A stretch of DNA of 64,000 nt from Uranotaenia lowii (Eukaryota > Arthropoda > Insecta > Diptera > Culicidae), in contig NC_073692.1 in the NCBI RefSeq assembly GCF_029784155.1, forward strand, positions 323,017,906-323,081,905, read 5' to 3'. Of this stretch, positions 22,196 through 32,963 are shown piece by piece. The translations under genes were made by a program, and so were the position numbers. The notes beneath the pieces were generated by a model, which ran no database searches, was not told the origin of the DNA, and saw only the letters and a list, made by a program, of their open reading frames with translations. Positions within the stretch are counted from its first letter, which is position 1. Every line of letters starts with the position of its first letter.

Positions 22196-22630
22196 TTTTA
22201 ACTTTTTTAAGGATGGTATTCATCACTGTTTATAAGTCGGGGCGGTCGAACATATTGACGCCTCATTAACAGTGATGAATACCACCTCTAAAAAAGTTAG
22301 CCCATTTTTGAAGCCTAATAACTTTTTTATCTTAACTCTTATCGATATGGAGTCTTCGGATGAAATATTTTTCAAAATTGAGGCTTTAAGAAAACCCGTT
22401 TTTGAAAGAAATCGATCGACGGGAACTAAAGTTATTGACGAAAAACTGGGTTTTCATGTTTCTCCCGAAGAAAATGTCTCAAAATCCCATACAAACTTCA
22501 GGCTCGTTGAGCGACCCCATCCCGTGATCCGATCTGGCCCAAATTTGGCATGAGATCTTGTACTAGGCATAGGATCAATTTAAGCCTGCAGCGCATAACT
22601 TTTTCAAAAGTCGGGTCATTTGGGGCACTC
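22196..22630. mobile_element. Foldback element family F1, left-truncated copy
   Basis: The right arm matches 48550-48911 closely (shared GAGGCTCGTTGAGCGACCCC-type phrase, CATGCCAAATTT-type block and CAGCGCATAACTTTTTCAAA). Its right terminus GGGGCACTC is followed by TA, as in the other copy. The centre is also conserved: GGTATTCATCACTGTT and AACAGTGATGAATACC form a hairpin. Most of the left arm is missing. Confidence 0.75.
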
Positions 22631-22639
22631 TATTGCCCA

Positions 22640-22890
22640 TGATAAGATAAATCTGGCCTGGATGACTATGCATTGTTTCAAACTTCCCGGATTTTGCCCG
22701 GGTTTATTCAGATTATTTGCTTAATCAAATAAACAACTCAAATTTCTGTTTGAAAATTTTAAAATTTTGAATTCAAAAATAATTTTTATAAATTTTTAAA
22801 TGATCATGAATTTTTGTTTAATCTTTCTTTGCTGTGTCACACTGTTGCTGTGAATCAATCAAAACTTTAAATTTTAAGTTTATTATTTCT
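22640..22890 (+). repeat. Dispersed repeat family R3, copy 1
   Basis: This is the reverse-complement counterpart of 49200-49440. Shared blocks include CAAACTTCCCGGA, CGGGTTTATTCA, CTCAAATTTCT and GTGAATCAAT. The copy lies directly next to a foldback copy. No coding content. Confidence 0.6.
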
Positions 22891-23518
22891 ATTTCCTCTT
22901 TTATGTTTAAAAACAACCTACATTTCGTTCAGATTTGCCCTTTTTTATTTTTTTTCTTATAAATCGACTTAAAATTCTAGATTATGTGGAAACGTTGATT
23001 TTAAAACTTTTTGGAAATATTTTATTAAAATTCGATCTTCATCTAATACGTTATCAAATAAGCAATTTCAAATTGCTTGGAACCTGTTTCAACATGTTTT
23101 GTCCCAGATTTTAAACAATCCCAATCTTCTTGTTGATAAAAGCACTACAATCTACAAGTCATCTGATGTCCTTCCTGGTTGAAAATAATCACACACCACT
23201 CCCCATGGGGTTCTCAGAAAATATGGTGCAGTTCTTAAATTAAAATTTGGATGATTTAGTAAATTTATTCGAGTGTAATGTTTTAGGTAATAATGTCGAA
23301 AGATTTGTCACATTTCAAACTGTTTGATGTTTTTTTTTTTGAATATTATTTACTTTTCTTCTTTCGGGGTTCAATAAACGTAAATTATTTGGAAAACATA
23401 TCAAAAGACAGCTATACACGACCAGCCGAGTAGAAACTCTCAAGAAAACGGCTTCTTTTCGGTAGAAAGCATAAACTATTATAAGTAGAACTAATTAAAT
23501 AAACACTATTTTTAATCC
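22891..23518. other. AT-rich stretch, nothing recognised
   Basis: No gene signal. It precedes a hammerhead-like motif, so it could hold the worn 3' part of a Penelope-like element, but no GIY-YIG or RT residues could be read. Confidence 0.35.
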
Positions 23519-23550
23519 CTGAAGAAGATCCAATAGAGATTGAAACGTTG
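23519..23550 (+). other. Hammerhead-like CTGAAGAAG...TGAAACGTT motif
   Basis: CCTGAAGAAGATC is followed by GATTGAAACGTTGG, with GATC/GATT-like pairing across a 7-nt loop. It shares the arrangement CTGAnGA-stem-GAAACGT with three other sites in this window (13888, the 16169-centred palindrome, 32930). Likely a scrap of a Penelope-like terminal repeat. Confidence 0.4.
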
Positions 23551-24189
23551 GGAACGAAAATCAATACTCCCCGAAAAAAAAAACACATTTCCAGTCGAAT
23601 TTTGTACCACGTAAATAATATTATTTACATACTTTAACATAAGAATTACAAATTTTCGAAAAAAATGGCCAGACATAACAACTTAAAAGCGTGGTTTCTC
23701 GTTAGAATCTTGTATGGACATAAACCCCATTTGGCCTCATTTAGATAATATAGTACCGGAGATAATGAAGATAGAATTACTTTTTGAGGCCTTTTTTATC
23801 AACTATACTAACTTATTTATCTGCTGCTCGCAAGGATGGCTTAAAAAAGACCATGCAGCTCAGTATCAATACTTTGGGACCAAGAATTGCTCTAGGACCT
23901 ATTAAAAAAATAGATATCGGGTTTAGGCTTAATAAGTCAACTTTAACTGATACCCTATCAGTGCCCAAGTTCGTATGATATTTTGCTACCTTTATTTTTA
24001 TCGAAGCTCATCAAATCTCTTTTATGGTTCTTATTCATGTTTGTATAGTTCAATAGTTCTACATAATTGATTGACTTATATTACTTGGACTTTTCTTAAA
24101 ACAAATAAAATGAAACCCGTGAGATGATTCGAGCTAAAACAAAAAGATATAAAAACTTTAAAAATGGTATTTTCAGACAAATTAAAAGC
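23551..24189. other. AT-rich stretch, nothing recognised
   Basis: Short frames only; no element ends or exons supported. Confidence 0.4.
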
Positions 24190-24370
24190 AAAATTTACTG
24201 TAATTAGTCGAAGGTTGCCTAAAATTTTTAGCACGTATCCGGGCTGGACAAATCCGAGCTTTTTTATATAATATCCTGGCAAAATCCGGGAATTTGATTG
24301 GAAAATTGTCAACCAAAAATCCGGGTATCCGGGTTAATTTGGCCAATACCCAGGAACTGATCAACAAAAG
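24190..24370 (-). repeat. Dispersed repeat family R2, copy 2
   Basis: Matches 15530-15670 in order: CACGTATCCGGGC, ACAAATCCGAGC, TGGCAAAATCCGGG, ATTTGATT, AAATCCGGGTATCCGGG. Diverged, non-coding. Confidence 0.6.
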
Positions 24371-25794
24371 TAAAAACAAAAAAAACTTGAAAAAAAATGT
24401 TTTCCATCAAACTATTTTTCGGATTTCGTAATCGCTTTAAAAAAAACCTTAAATTATTATTTTACGAAAACTTACTTAAACAATTTTTTTTTGTATTATT
24501 TGAATTTTGTGGAATATGTTTGGAAGATGATTTAAGCATTGGAAAATTAATTTTGTAGAGACCTAAAAAAGTGAGGCTAAAAAATGCCCAAGTAAGAAAA
24601 AAAAAAGAATATGATGTCCATATTTTCTCGGGTGTTATTTTGTCTCTACTTCTCGAATGTATCGTTAAAAAATTTATTTTTTTAGTATGAAGATTTTTTT
24701 TAAACGACCCTTTCGAGATTTAAAAGTTTTATGGATTATGTAACACCGGAAAAAATTGCATTTCGAGTATTTTTTATGTTTTTGTATTACTGTCTTATTT
24801 TCAAGGGGATGGAAAAATATAGAGAAACATGAGGGTCCACGAAAAGAAAGAACATAAACCGTAAATATCAGAAAATTCGAGAAATTCGTGATATTTACGG
24901 TGTATATTTTTTCTTTTCTTTGACCTCTGAGTTTCTCTAACATTTAATAGTTTAGATAGATAGAAAATTTGATAGTTTTTAGGTACGAAATGGACCATGA
25001 CAGAATCATAAGATTTGATCTTGTTTTTTTTTGTAAAAGCTTGAATATACTTGCTTCGCGTTTCTAAACTAGGCTGCTGGCTTATATTATAAATAAGTTC
25101 TTTAAAATTTATTTTGTTGCTCTAGACGCAAATCTCTGTAAAACGAAATGAACCTCGAGATAAAACGTACACAAGTCTTTTCGGTATACAAAATCGGTTT
25201 CGAAAGATATCTTTTAAAGAAATCCAATTTCTTGACACTGAACTCGTACAGGAAAATTTCAATTAACACTTCCATACACTCCGTATGCAATGGAGGGTTA
25301 ATCATTTTTTATTATATTCTAAAATCCCCGTCATATTAATGTTCAATCTAAGTTTGTAATCAACATACGCCGAAGTTAAAATGGAAAATAATAACGAATG
25401 ATATCTTTATGATGCCTAGTTTTGGTTTGACTGAGAAATCAACACTTAAATAATAATGCACGCACTAAGCTGGTAATGGCTGAACTCGTTGTTTGTTTTT
25501 AGTTAAAATTTAATTCTAACACCTCAATGAACAAGTTTTTTGTCACAGCAATTGTGTACCTTATCATGCTATAATTTTGATATTACTTTTCTTATGATTA
25601 AAAGTAAATGAATACTTTATTGGGTTCTAGAAGTTAAACCAATACCCTATAGTGTTATCATTTTGCTTTTGATGCCATACTTTGGTATTGATTTGTCATA
25701 AAGTTGATACTTTAGTGAAAAGTGTGCTCGGTAATAATTTTTTTCAGTTTTTTTTATCTAAAAATCCACTCACTATAATGTATTTGATTGTTTC
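24371..25794. other. AT-rich stretch with one strong hairpin
   Basis: At 24857-24901 ACCGTAAATATCA and TGATATTTACGGT form a perfect 13-bp stem with a 19-nt loop. Apart from this nothing is recognised. The overlapping short frames around 24674-24998 and 25102-25339 lack domains. Confidence 0.4.
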
Positions 25795-25990
25795 TAAATA
25801 CTTAACTATTGGAGGTTCTTTCCCAGATATGAAATCGTATCAGAAATGATAACTTAAGTCGTTTACGTGTTGCGAATTGCAAATCAAACTGCATAGTGAA
25901 AAGATCGTATAAAATTTCGTCTGAAGTCAGTTTAAATCGGATATGATAGAAAGTCCGCCATGTTTGTGAATTTTAAAGTTATTTTGCCCC
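25795..25990 (+). repeat. Dispersed repeat family R4, copy 1
   Basis: This is the inverted counterpart of 31440-31610; both share GTTTAAATCGGATATGATAG, TGAAATCGTATCAGAAAT and adjacent sequence. Non-coding. Confidence 0.65.
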
Positions 25991-26591
25991 ACGCGGGCTT
26001 CAAGTGAGAAAATCATCGTTTTGTTCTCTCTGCAACCAGTAGTGAATCTAGATGACTAAAAATCAGATGGGAATTTGACCAATTGACCAATGAGAGAACT
26101 GGAAAATATTGTCGCTGGCAACGATTTGAGGGATATGAGAGCAAAAACTTTCGCTCTCTTGCATTCTTTCGATAGGTACAAATAAGTGGTCGTATTGTGG
26201 TAAGTGGTCGACCAATTGGTGTAGTTTTCTTCGTTTTAGAAAGAAATGAAATTTATGTATGTATATTCCTTCCACCTTGGTAGGTAAATGCTGTTTTTTC
26301 AACTTCCATACGAAAATTTTATAAAGTGTATGGAACGTTTATCAAAACAACATAAGAATAAAGCTACAAATTTTTTGCTGGGTTGGAGGTTGGCTTTAAT
26401 GGAGAAGTGCAGTTTTCATTCAAATGAACCTTAGAGATTTCAAAATGATGAGAAAAGATAACCAAATTTAACCGAAAATTAAACCGCTCTGGAATATTTT
26501 TTCAATGATCATTTCTCTCACATTGTTTACAAACTGCAAACTTACCTTAATTTCAAATTTTTTATTGCAAAAGCATTTTTCTTCAAGTGGA
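25991..26591. other. Non-coding stretch
   Basis: Includes a short self-complementary site around 26130-26160 (AGAGCAAAAACTTTCGCTCT). No gene or element recognised. Confidence 0.35.
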
Positions 26592-26771
26592 CGGCTTGTG
26601 ATATAGCTCAGTTGGCAAGTCTGTTGTCTCCTGAGCCGATGTCCGCGAGTTCGAGCCCAAGAGGAACACAGTTGTACCGGATAAGTTTTTCAATAACGAT
26701 CCCCCAACTGCAACGTTGATAAAGTTGCGAATCCATAAAGATGGTAAAACGACTATAATCGAAACAAAAAA
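26592..26771 (+). mobile_element. tRNA-derived SINE (family S1)
   Basis: A good RNA polymerase III A box (TAGCTCAGTTGG, 26604-26615) is followed 34 bp later by a B box (GTTCGAGCC, 26649-26657). The sequence then continues into a tRNA-unrelated body and an A-rich tail ending around 26771. The cloverleaf does not close properly (no matched acceptor stem), so this is a SINE head and not a tRNA gene. Confidence 0.75.
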
Positions 26772-27119
26772 AATTAAGTAGACGTATGATTTTGTTGAGC
26801 GTACATCACTGTTCAGAGGCTTTTGGTTTCCCCAAAGGCGCAGATCGCCATCTAAGTTGATCTCGAAACTTATCATTCCTATTTTTCCGATTGTTTGTGA
26901 ATTATTTAAAAAAAAATAGAATTATTCAAAGGGGTGCAAAGCGATAAAATTATAACGTCTTCATTTCATGAATCGCTCCTTATAAGGTCATCCTGAAGCA
27001 GCTGCTTCGGGTTATTCAAAGAATCGAATTCAATTGCTTCAACGAGTTTCTTATCTCTAATACTTGCTCAGCTTATCTAGTCCACTTAGTGTCTTAGTCG
27101 TCACTGCCCAGAAAACCGA
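26772..27119. other. Non-coding stretch
   Basis: Nothing recognised. Confidence 0.35.
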
Positions 27120-28040
27120 AGGCTTTTCATGCACCACCCTTTGCCCCGTTCCGTCTTGCATCCCTAAAGTCATGGCTTTTAATATTGCCCGAATTGGTAT
27201 TTATTAGGTACGATAGATAGCACTTAACGAGGACGCTGCTCCGCCATTCGTTATCAGGGTGGATTGTTTTCTTGTGTTTTTTTCTTGCTGTTGCTGGATA
27301 GCAAATTCTATTTTCCCTCGAATTGTCGATGAAACAATTGCTGGTGATGATGATCCAATAAAACAAATGTCGATTAGCGGCTTGACGATGCATATCGGGG
27401 AAACGTCGTAGTCGTCATTTTACTTAAGGTTCAAGGTGCCAGGGGGATTGCTCAATCGACGTTATAACTGAACGGCAATTTAACTTTAAGTTGATGATTG
27501 ATGTATTCTGGGTAATTTAGATTTTTTTTTGAAAGTGTCAAGAAACTGATAATTTAGGAAAAGCCTTGAGAACACAAACAATGTTATTTCCCCCATGGAT
27601 TGAAGTCCAACCTACGAAGAATCGCGCAAACGATTGCAGCAACAATCAAATGCCACAGAAAATATCCGTAACAGAACCGATTCTCGGACATGGCATTTCA
27701 CGCGCGTAATTCATTTGATTTGCAATAAACCGGCAGCGTCGAGCAATAATTGCTTTCGTTCGAACTTGAGCGGGAAAATGTCGACTGGGTGCTTCAAAAC
27801 AACTTGGTACTAGAGTTTGGTACCCAGTTAGTCGTTCTAATGCCTTGGCGCCGTAGTAGTAGACGAGGGGCTTAATTTAACCGGAGAAGCGGCGGCTGAG
27901 ACTAAGTGCCAAAAGTTAACCACGCGTGAAATCCACACTGAGCTTGCGCCTCGCCTACACGCCGCTTGCTCACTTTGCCGCTTCTAGTTATTTAGCGCTG
28001 GTTAGCCGCAGCTACGATACTTTAACTCCTCCATCTCTCG
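27120..28040. other. GC-richer block, possible regulatory region or unrecognised exon
   Basis: This is one of the longest non-repetitive stretches with balanced composition in the first intron of the large gene (especially 27590-28020). Features include CGCCTCGCCTACACGCC and several CG-containing short palindromes. No open frame with splice sites could be assembled, and the minus-strand 88-codon frame 27127-27393 has no domain. It could be an enhancer or alternative promoter. Confidence 0.3.
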
Positions 28041-28250
28041 ATTGAATAAATTTGAAGTAGGAATCGGTTTAACCTGGAGCATTTTGATATATACCAACAT
28101 CTTCGGTAGAAGAGGTGCTAATTTGTTGTGACGCGTTTTTAATGGAACTTGATGCCTTGTTAGTTTGTTAGCTTTAAGTAATGGAACAGCTCTGACGAAA
28201 GATGATAGGTTCTAATAGGATGTAAGTTATCTTGAATCGATATCATCTAT

Positions 28251-28460
28251 TACCGTCAACTGGGGCATCATGCAACATTTTTCAACTACAATAGCTTCTA
28301 AAATCTTGATGTCAACAGATAATCATACCGCTTGTAGATCAAACCATTTTAGATTAATGGGACATCCTTAGGACATAGTCAGAAATATTATTGGTTTTGC
28401 TGGTTATTTTTAAATTTACAAAATCATGCGATTTTCAACCTACTAAGAAAAAGGGGTAAG
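28251..28460 (+). mobile_element. One end of a TIR element (truncated)
   Basis: TACCGTCAACTGGGGCATCA at 28251 has the look of a mariner-type MITE terminus (TA followed by a G/C-rich 'GGGGCATCATGC' phrase). No inverted partner is present before the SINE at about 28680, so the right end is lost. Low certainty. Confidence 0.3.
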
Positions 28461-28753
28461 TTCAAGCAAACTTGGTTTTAAATGAAAAATTAATTGAAAA
28501 CGAATGAAAATTTTTGATATAATTTTAATGCCATTATGCATAAAGCACCAATTGCAGTAATTGTTTTTTGTTCAAATTCATTTCCTTAAAAATCTTACTC
28601 GCTGAAATCATAAAAATTAATGTTTGGGTGGATGAAATTTTGAAATTAACAAATGCGTGATGCAAAACAATCATATTCCAGCACATGGAAACGAGATTGA
28701 ACCTTCTAAGCCAGAGGTCATGAGATCGAGTCTTGGTCATGGCATACATAGTA

Positions 28754-30000
28754 AAGGGTGATACGGGCAAAATTTGGTCAACATCAACTTGACGTTTTTT
28801 TTTCAATTTAGCAATTAAAAAACCTGAACACCCCTCATTTTGAAGGTGTGTGTGTAGAATGTTGCTCCTCTTTTGATTTTGGAATTCACCCTTCAGTTGT
28901 CAAAATGCCGTCCAAGGAAGAAGAGCAGCGTATCAAAATTTTGCTTGCTAAAAGTTGTCAAATCAACCGTTACAAATGTAATTAAAGTGTTTGGGGAACG
29001 TTTGTCGACAGCCAGGAAGTCTGGATCGGAGGGAAATCGAAAACCAGAAGCCGCTGAGACGACAAAGAGAGTTGTCGGTAGTTTCAAGCGAAACCCTAAC
29101 CTCTCTCTCCGAGATGCCGCAAATAAGCTGGGTGTATCGTCTACAACCATGCATCGAGCCAAAAAACGAGCCGGACTATCGACTTACAAGAAGGTAGTGA
29201 CTCCGAATCGCGATGATAAACAAAATACGACGACCAAAGCGTGATCCCGGAGGCTGTACACGACGATGCTGACGAAGTTTGACTGCGTAATGGACGACGA
29301 AACCTACGTCAAAGCCGACTACAAGCAGCTTCCGGGACAGGAGTTTCATACGGCAAAAGGAAGGGCAAAGGTAGCAGATATTTTCCAGCACATGATACTG
29401 TCGCAGTTCACGAAGAAATATCTGGTTTGGCAAGTCATCTGTACCTGTGGCTTGAAAAGCAGCCTTTTCATAGCTTCCGGGACTGTCAACCAAGAAATTT
29501 ACGTGAAAGAGTGTTTGGATAAACGTCTGCTGCCTTTCCTGAAGAAACACGGTTGTTCCGTACTGTTTTGGCCGGATTTGGCATCTTGCCATTACGGTAA
29601 AAAGGCCATGGAGTGGTACGCCGCCAACAACGTGCAGGTGGTTCCCAAGGACAAGAACCCTCCCAACACGCCAGAGCTCCGCCCAATTGAGAAATACTGG
29701 GCTATTGTCAAGCGGAAGCTAAAGAAGACCAAAAAACTGCTAAAGACGAGCAGCAGTTCAATGCAAACTGGCTTTCTGCGGCGAAGAAGGTGGACAAGGT
29801 GGCTGTACAAAATCTGATGGCAGGGGTTAAGCGTAAGGCCCGGCAATTCGGATTTGGAAAAGCGGAAGAATAACTGAATATTTTTCCTGAATTTTACACT
29901 AATTAAACTTGAAAAAGAAATTTAATTTGAATTTTTTAATAAACGATTTGACCGATTTACACGCGTTTTCCCTTGACCAAATTTTGACCGTATCACCCTT
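28754..30000 (+). mobile_element. DD37E IS630-Tc1-mariner element, 1247 bp, nearly complete
   Basis: Terminal inverted repeats of 28 bp match at 27 positions: left AAGGGTGATACGGGCAAAAT..., and the right end, read on the minus strand, AAGGGTGATACGGTCAAAAT.... TA is duplicated at 28752-28753 and 30001-30002. One transposase gene lies inside on the plus strand and is damaged in only a few places, so the insertion is young. A deleted, nested relative occurs at 42048-46507. Confidence 0.92.
28905..29873 (+). pseudogene. DD37E transposase, recently inactivated
   Basis: The reading frame begins MPSKEEEQRIKI and ends GFGKAEE followed by TAA at 29871. In order it shows helix-turn-helix segments ('VVKSTVTNVIKVFGERL' and 'LRDAANKLGVSSTTMHRAKK'), the first catalytic region 'VMDDETYVKAD' (Asp codon 29296), 'FWPDLASCHY' with the second Asp, and 'PELRPIEKYWAIVKRKLKK' with the Glu. 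Exactly 37 residues separate the second Asp and the Glu, which defines the DD37E group. Three lesions are visible: a deletion with frameshift in the first helix region (about 28950), an in-frame TGA at 29242-29244, and a frameshift near 29740 after which another frame restores the normal C terminus. All three catalytic residues survive. Confidence 0.9.
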
Positions 30001-30150
30001 TATTTACTTTTTCTGAGGGCTAGTGGTGTTAGTATTAATAAGATGCTTGCCATTAACTTCTTGGAAGATATACGCTTTAGTCTTGAAAAGAATTTGAGTT
30101 TCTTAAAATAAAAACAGGAAGTTTCACTGAGATGCTATAGGGTGAGTGCT

Positions 30151-30765
30151 CTTACTTTGGACCTAGAGCCTTCTTTAGCCCTAAAACGCCGAAAATCGGA
30201 AATAACTCATTTCGTTTGCATAGATTTAAGACACTCCTATGCCAATAAAGAATTCTTATTCTTTCTTTATGCTATCATACCGCTATTCGCCATAAATTGT
30301 AGTTCTATTAAAATTTTCAACGTCTTAAAAAAAAAGTGCTTTCTCTTAAGTGGTAAAACAGGCTGCTCAATAAGTGGGAAGTGAATTTCGAGAATTCAGA
30401 GAGATTAAGAATAAATCACATTATTTAGAATTTCGTCAAACGGCCGTAGGCGCATTTCACCCGCTAGGTGTAATCGAGAACAATTTAGCTTACTTCTTTT
30501 ATGGGTTGGTGTTTCTAGCTAGCTTTCATATAGATACTCGAAAAATGTACGCAAAGAAAACTGTTCTCTCCAAGGAAGTATAAAGATCCTCTGAAATCTC
30601 ACACCCCCATTGGTTAAAACCAAAGTATTGGAAATTTTTTTTTGATGAAACTACTATCTAAACTAATGTTGATATTTCAGTTATTAAAAATCCTTTTTGA
30701 ATTGTGCTGCCACTTAAGCGCTACCAAACTTATACCATATTTTCCTCTTTTCCCTCTCATTTCAG
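30151..30765. other. Intron sequence upstream of the coding exon
   Basis: AT-rich, ending in a pyrimidine-rich tract and TTTCAG at 30760-30765, a good splice acceptor. The open frame that begins at 30642 simply runs from intron into exon. Confidence 0.6.
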
Positions 30766-31225
30766 CCCCCGGAGACACCAGCACAACCCGACGCAAGCGC
30801 TTTCACCCGTTGCGTAATCTGAGGCGCATCTTCCGGCGCCGGACAGTTTCATCGGCCGATGCCACTGCTCCCCGGCAGCTGCTGGGCAAGGGACAACACA
30901 ATCATCCAACGCACATCCACTTTGCCACTTCCGGCTGCTCGACGACGGATGCCACATTGCCGCGGGTTTCCCATCACCACGGTAGCAGTAGTGGCAGTGG
31001 CGCAATGGCATCGGGAACCGGACCCGGCTTGGGACTTCCGATAACCATTCGGGCCGATTCGGGAGGCGGTGGAGGGGGTGGCGTAGGAGGAAGTGCTACC
31101 CTCGGGGCCAATATTGGAGGAGGATTCTACAAGCGGGAAACCTATCGGCTGCGGGATGCCGATGATCTGGACAAGGACATGTCCGACTATCAGCGGAGCT
31201 TGAGCGAGGGTCGACTCGTGGACAG
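30766..31225 (+). CDS. Coding exon of a large gene, CRACD/KIAA1211-like (tentative)
   Basis: This 460-nt GC-rich exon lies between an acceptor (TTTTCCCTCTCATTTCAG|CC) and a donor (GACAG|GTTAGT). It starts with two bases of a split codon and ends with two bases that are completed by the exon at 57449. The translation opens with PGDTSTTRRKRFHPLRNLRR followed by a dense Arg patch, then Ser/His/Ala-rich sequence and a Gly-rich run (about 31065-31130). It ends with an acidic segment 'RDADDLDKDMSDY' and 'RSLSEGRLVD'. Basic patch first and a SHDSVF motif in the next exon resembles the N-terminal layout of CRACD (capping protein inhibiting regulator of actin dynamics), which would place the product at actin filaments. 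The first in-frame Met within the exon lies after the basic patch, so the start codon must be in another exon. The exon is certain; the family name is not. Confidence 0.75.
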
Positions 31226-31439
31226 GTTAGTATATCACGTAAAGTAAAACATGTTTATTGTGTATGGGTTGGATATACTGGATGTTAAATTTTCAATTCA
31301 TTATTTGTTCGAACCATTCACTGGAAAATACAAGTGATATCTCGTCTGATAAACACCCACACGCGTATTGGTGAATTCGTTTTTTCTGTTTGTGTGACGA
31401 TAAATAAGCAGATATTTCTCTCACTTTCAAACGATAGAA

Positions 31440-31610
31440 TTTCGGAGTTAGGTAATCATTTCCAAATTTACAATCATGCCGGACTTCCTATCATATCCGA
31501 TTTAAACCGACTTCAGGCGACTGTTTTTACGCTATTTTCACTGTTGTGTTGGCACAATGATTTGTAATACCATTGCTAACGACTTAATTTCTGATACGAT
31601 TTCATGTTTG
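31440..31610 (-). repeat. Dispersed repeat family R4, copy 2
   Basis: Inverted relative to 25795-25990; shared CTATCATATCCGATTTAAAC and TTTCTGATACGATTTCA blocks. Non-coding; the open frame 31334-31567 is incidental. Confidence 0.65.
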
Positions 31611-32929
31611 CTGGATATTGCTCGAAAGTTCGAGTCTCCATAACAATGCTGGATCAGCCAATCATGTCATCTGTGAAGTAGTGAACGTTTTATCTCATAG
31701 ACATAGTGCAAGCGCCAATCAGCATTGAGATTCTGAAATCTCTTCTTTGGGTGTACCCTTGACCTGGACCAGAAGCAAACAAGGATTGCATGTTCTGTCG
31801 ATTCTTCCATTCCCACGCATTTCAGGCAATATTGCGAGCTGGATATTTAGGCCTGGTAAAGGTACTCCTTAAAACCCATGGTCCGGAAGGAACTGCGTAA
31901 GGTTGAAGTGGACCTTTCTATACTCCGACCCGGTTATTAGTTTTTTTAGCTCAGAACTCTATTGTTACAAAATCTCATATACAAAAATAGAAGCGTTCCG
32001 TTTACACGGACGCACAGTGGAGCAGGCGCTTAGGAAGGTTTGGCCAAAACCAATTTATTTTTTTAATTTCAAAAGAATATTATAAATTTATGTTTTCCAG
32101 AAACAAGATATCATACTTATCAGAGATCTATCAACAAAAATTAAAAATCGTTTGTGATTACAATTTTAAAGGTAGAGAAATTCAATGGTGAATGTCATTG
32201 GAAATTATAAAAAAAAATATTTTTTCAACACCCTCTAAATTAAATTTAAAAAAAAATTACATGGAAGCGTAACTAAAACATGGAATTTTATTTTTTTAGA
32301 TAGAGTTATTGAAATTTTAGTAGATTTTGGTTTTCAAGTGCAAACGTAAAGAGATACAAATCACGATTTGTCATTTTGTTCAGACATCTGGAAATAGTTA
32401 CCCAACTGTACCCAATTATCATTCTTACTTGAACTTTTTATTCCATTTTAGTCATAGATTTCCAACAAAACAAAAACTAGTTGCCAAAGGTTGCCTTTTT
32501 TCGTACTTTTTAGTTTGCGGAATTCTGAAACAATAATTACTCACAAAACCTTACTTTCATTCTTGCTTTGAACACTCAACTATAGTCCTAGTCATTTAAG
32601 GTTAAGTATCCTAAAACATCGAATTTAAGTAGTTATCAGTTCAACTCTTCCAAAATACGGCCCATTTAGACGAAAAGTTTAAAAAATTCAAGTGAGAATA
32701 TTTCTCTAAACCGATAATTTCAAATTACCTATCAAATATTGACGAACGGCCAGTTTTTTTTTATTTTCCAACTTGTTGAAATTTAGTCCCGAATATCGAA
32801 TTTCAACAACATAATAAATAGTTTGTCAGATTGCCAGATATTGCTAGATTTTTTTCCACTTCAAAATCAAACAAAATATTGCAAAATTAGCTATCTTATT
32901 TTTAAAATTTTCAGATATTTTAGATATCT
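31611..32929. other. Intron stretch, nothing recognised
   Basis: Contains short frames without domains. A phrase near 31975 (CATATACAAAAATAGAAGCG) is reminiscent of the Helitron start at 34556, but no Helitron end follows nearby. Confidence 0.35.
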
Positions 32930-32963
32930 CTTGAGGAAGGCAAAGACCAAAGACCGAAACGTC
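32930..32963 (+). other. Hammerhead-like CTTGAGGAAGG...CCGAAACGTC motif
   Basis: CTTGAGGAAGGC is followed by GACCGAAACGTC, with GG/CC pairing across the insert. It has the same layout as the motifs at 13888, 16322 and 23519 and probably derives from a Penelope-like end. Confidence 0.4.

Larger units (their letters stand above)
28680..30150 (+). mobile_element. tRNA-derived SINE (family S2) split by a Tc1/mariner insertion
   Basis: The left part (28680-28753) matches the head of the SINE at 49566 (CTTCTAAGCC, GGTCATGAGATCGA with the B box, GGCATACATAGTA). The right part (30001-30150) continues exactly where the left stops (TTTTCTG..GGT, AAGATGCT..GCC, TTGAAAGATGTACGC-like, AAAC..CAGG, TTTCA..TGAGAT). 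The DD37E element at 28754-30000 occupies the TA between. The SINE is therefore older than the transposon. Confidence 0.8.

Noticed and set aside
26592..26771. tRNA gene
   Set aside because: A and B boxes are good, but the acceptor stem does not pair and an A-rich tail follows, so it is a SINE.
28873..29846. Minus-strand frames opposite the DD37E transposase
   Set aside because: Shadows; the plus-strand product carries the catalytic motifs.
30642..31247. 201-codon frame starting MMKLLSKLML
   Set aside because: The first 40 codons are intron sequence upstream of a good splice acceptor, and the last 7 run past a donor; only 30766-31225 is kept as exon.
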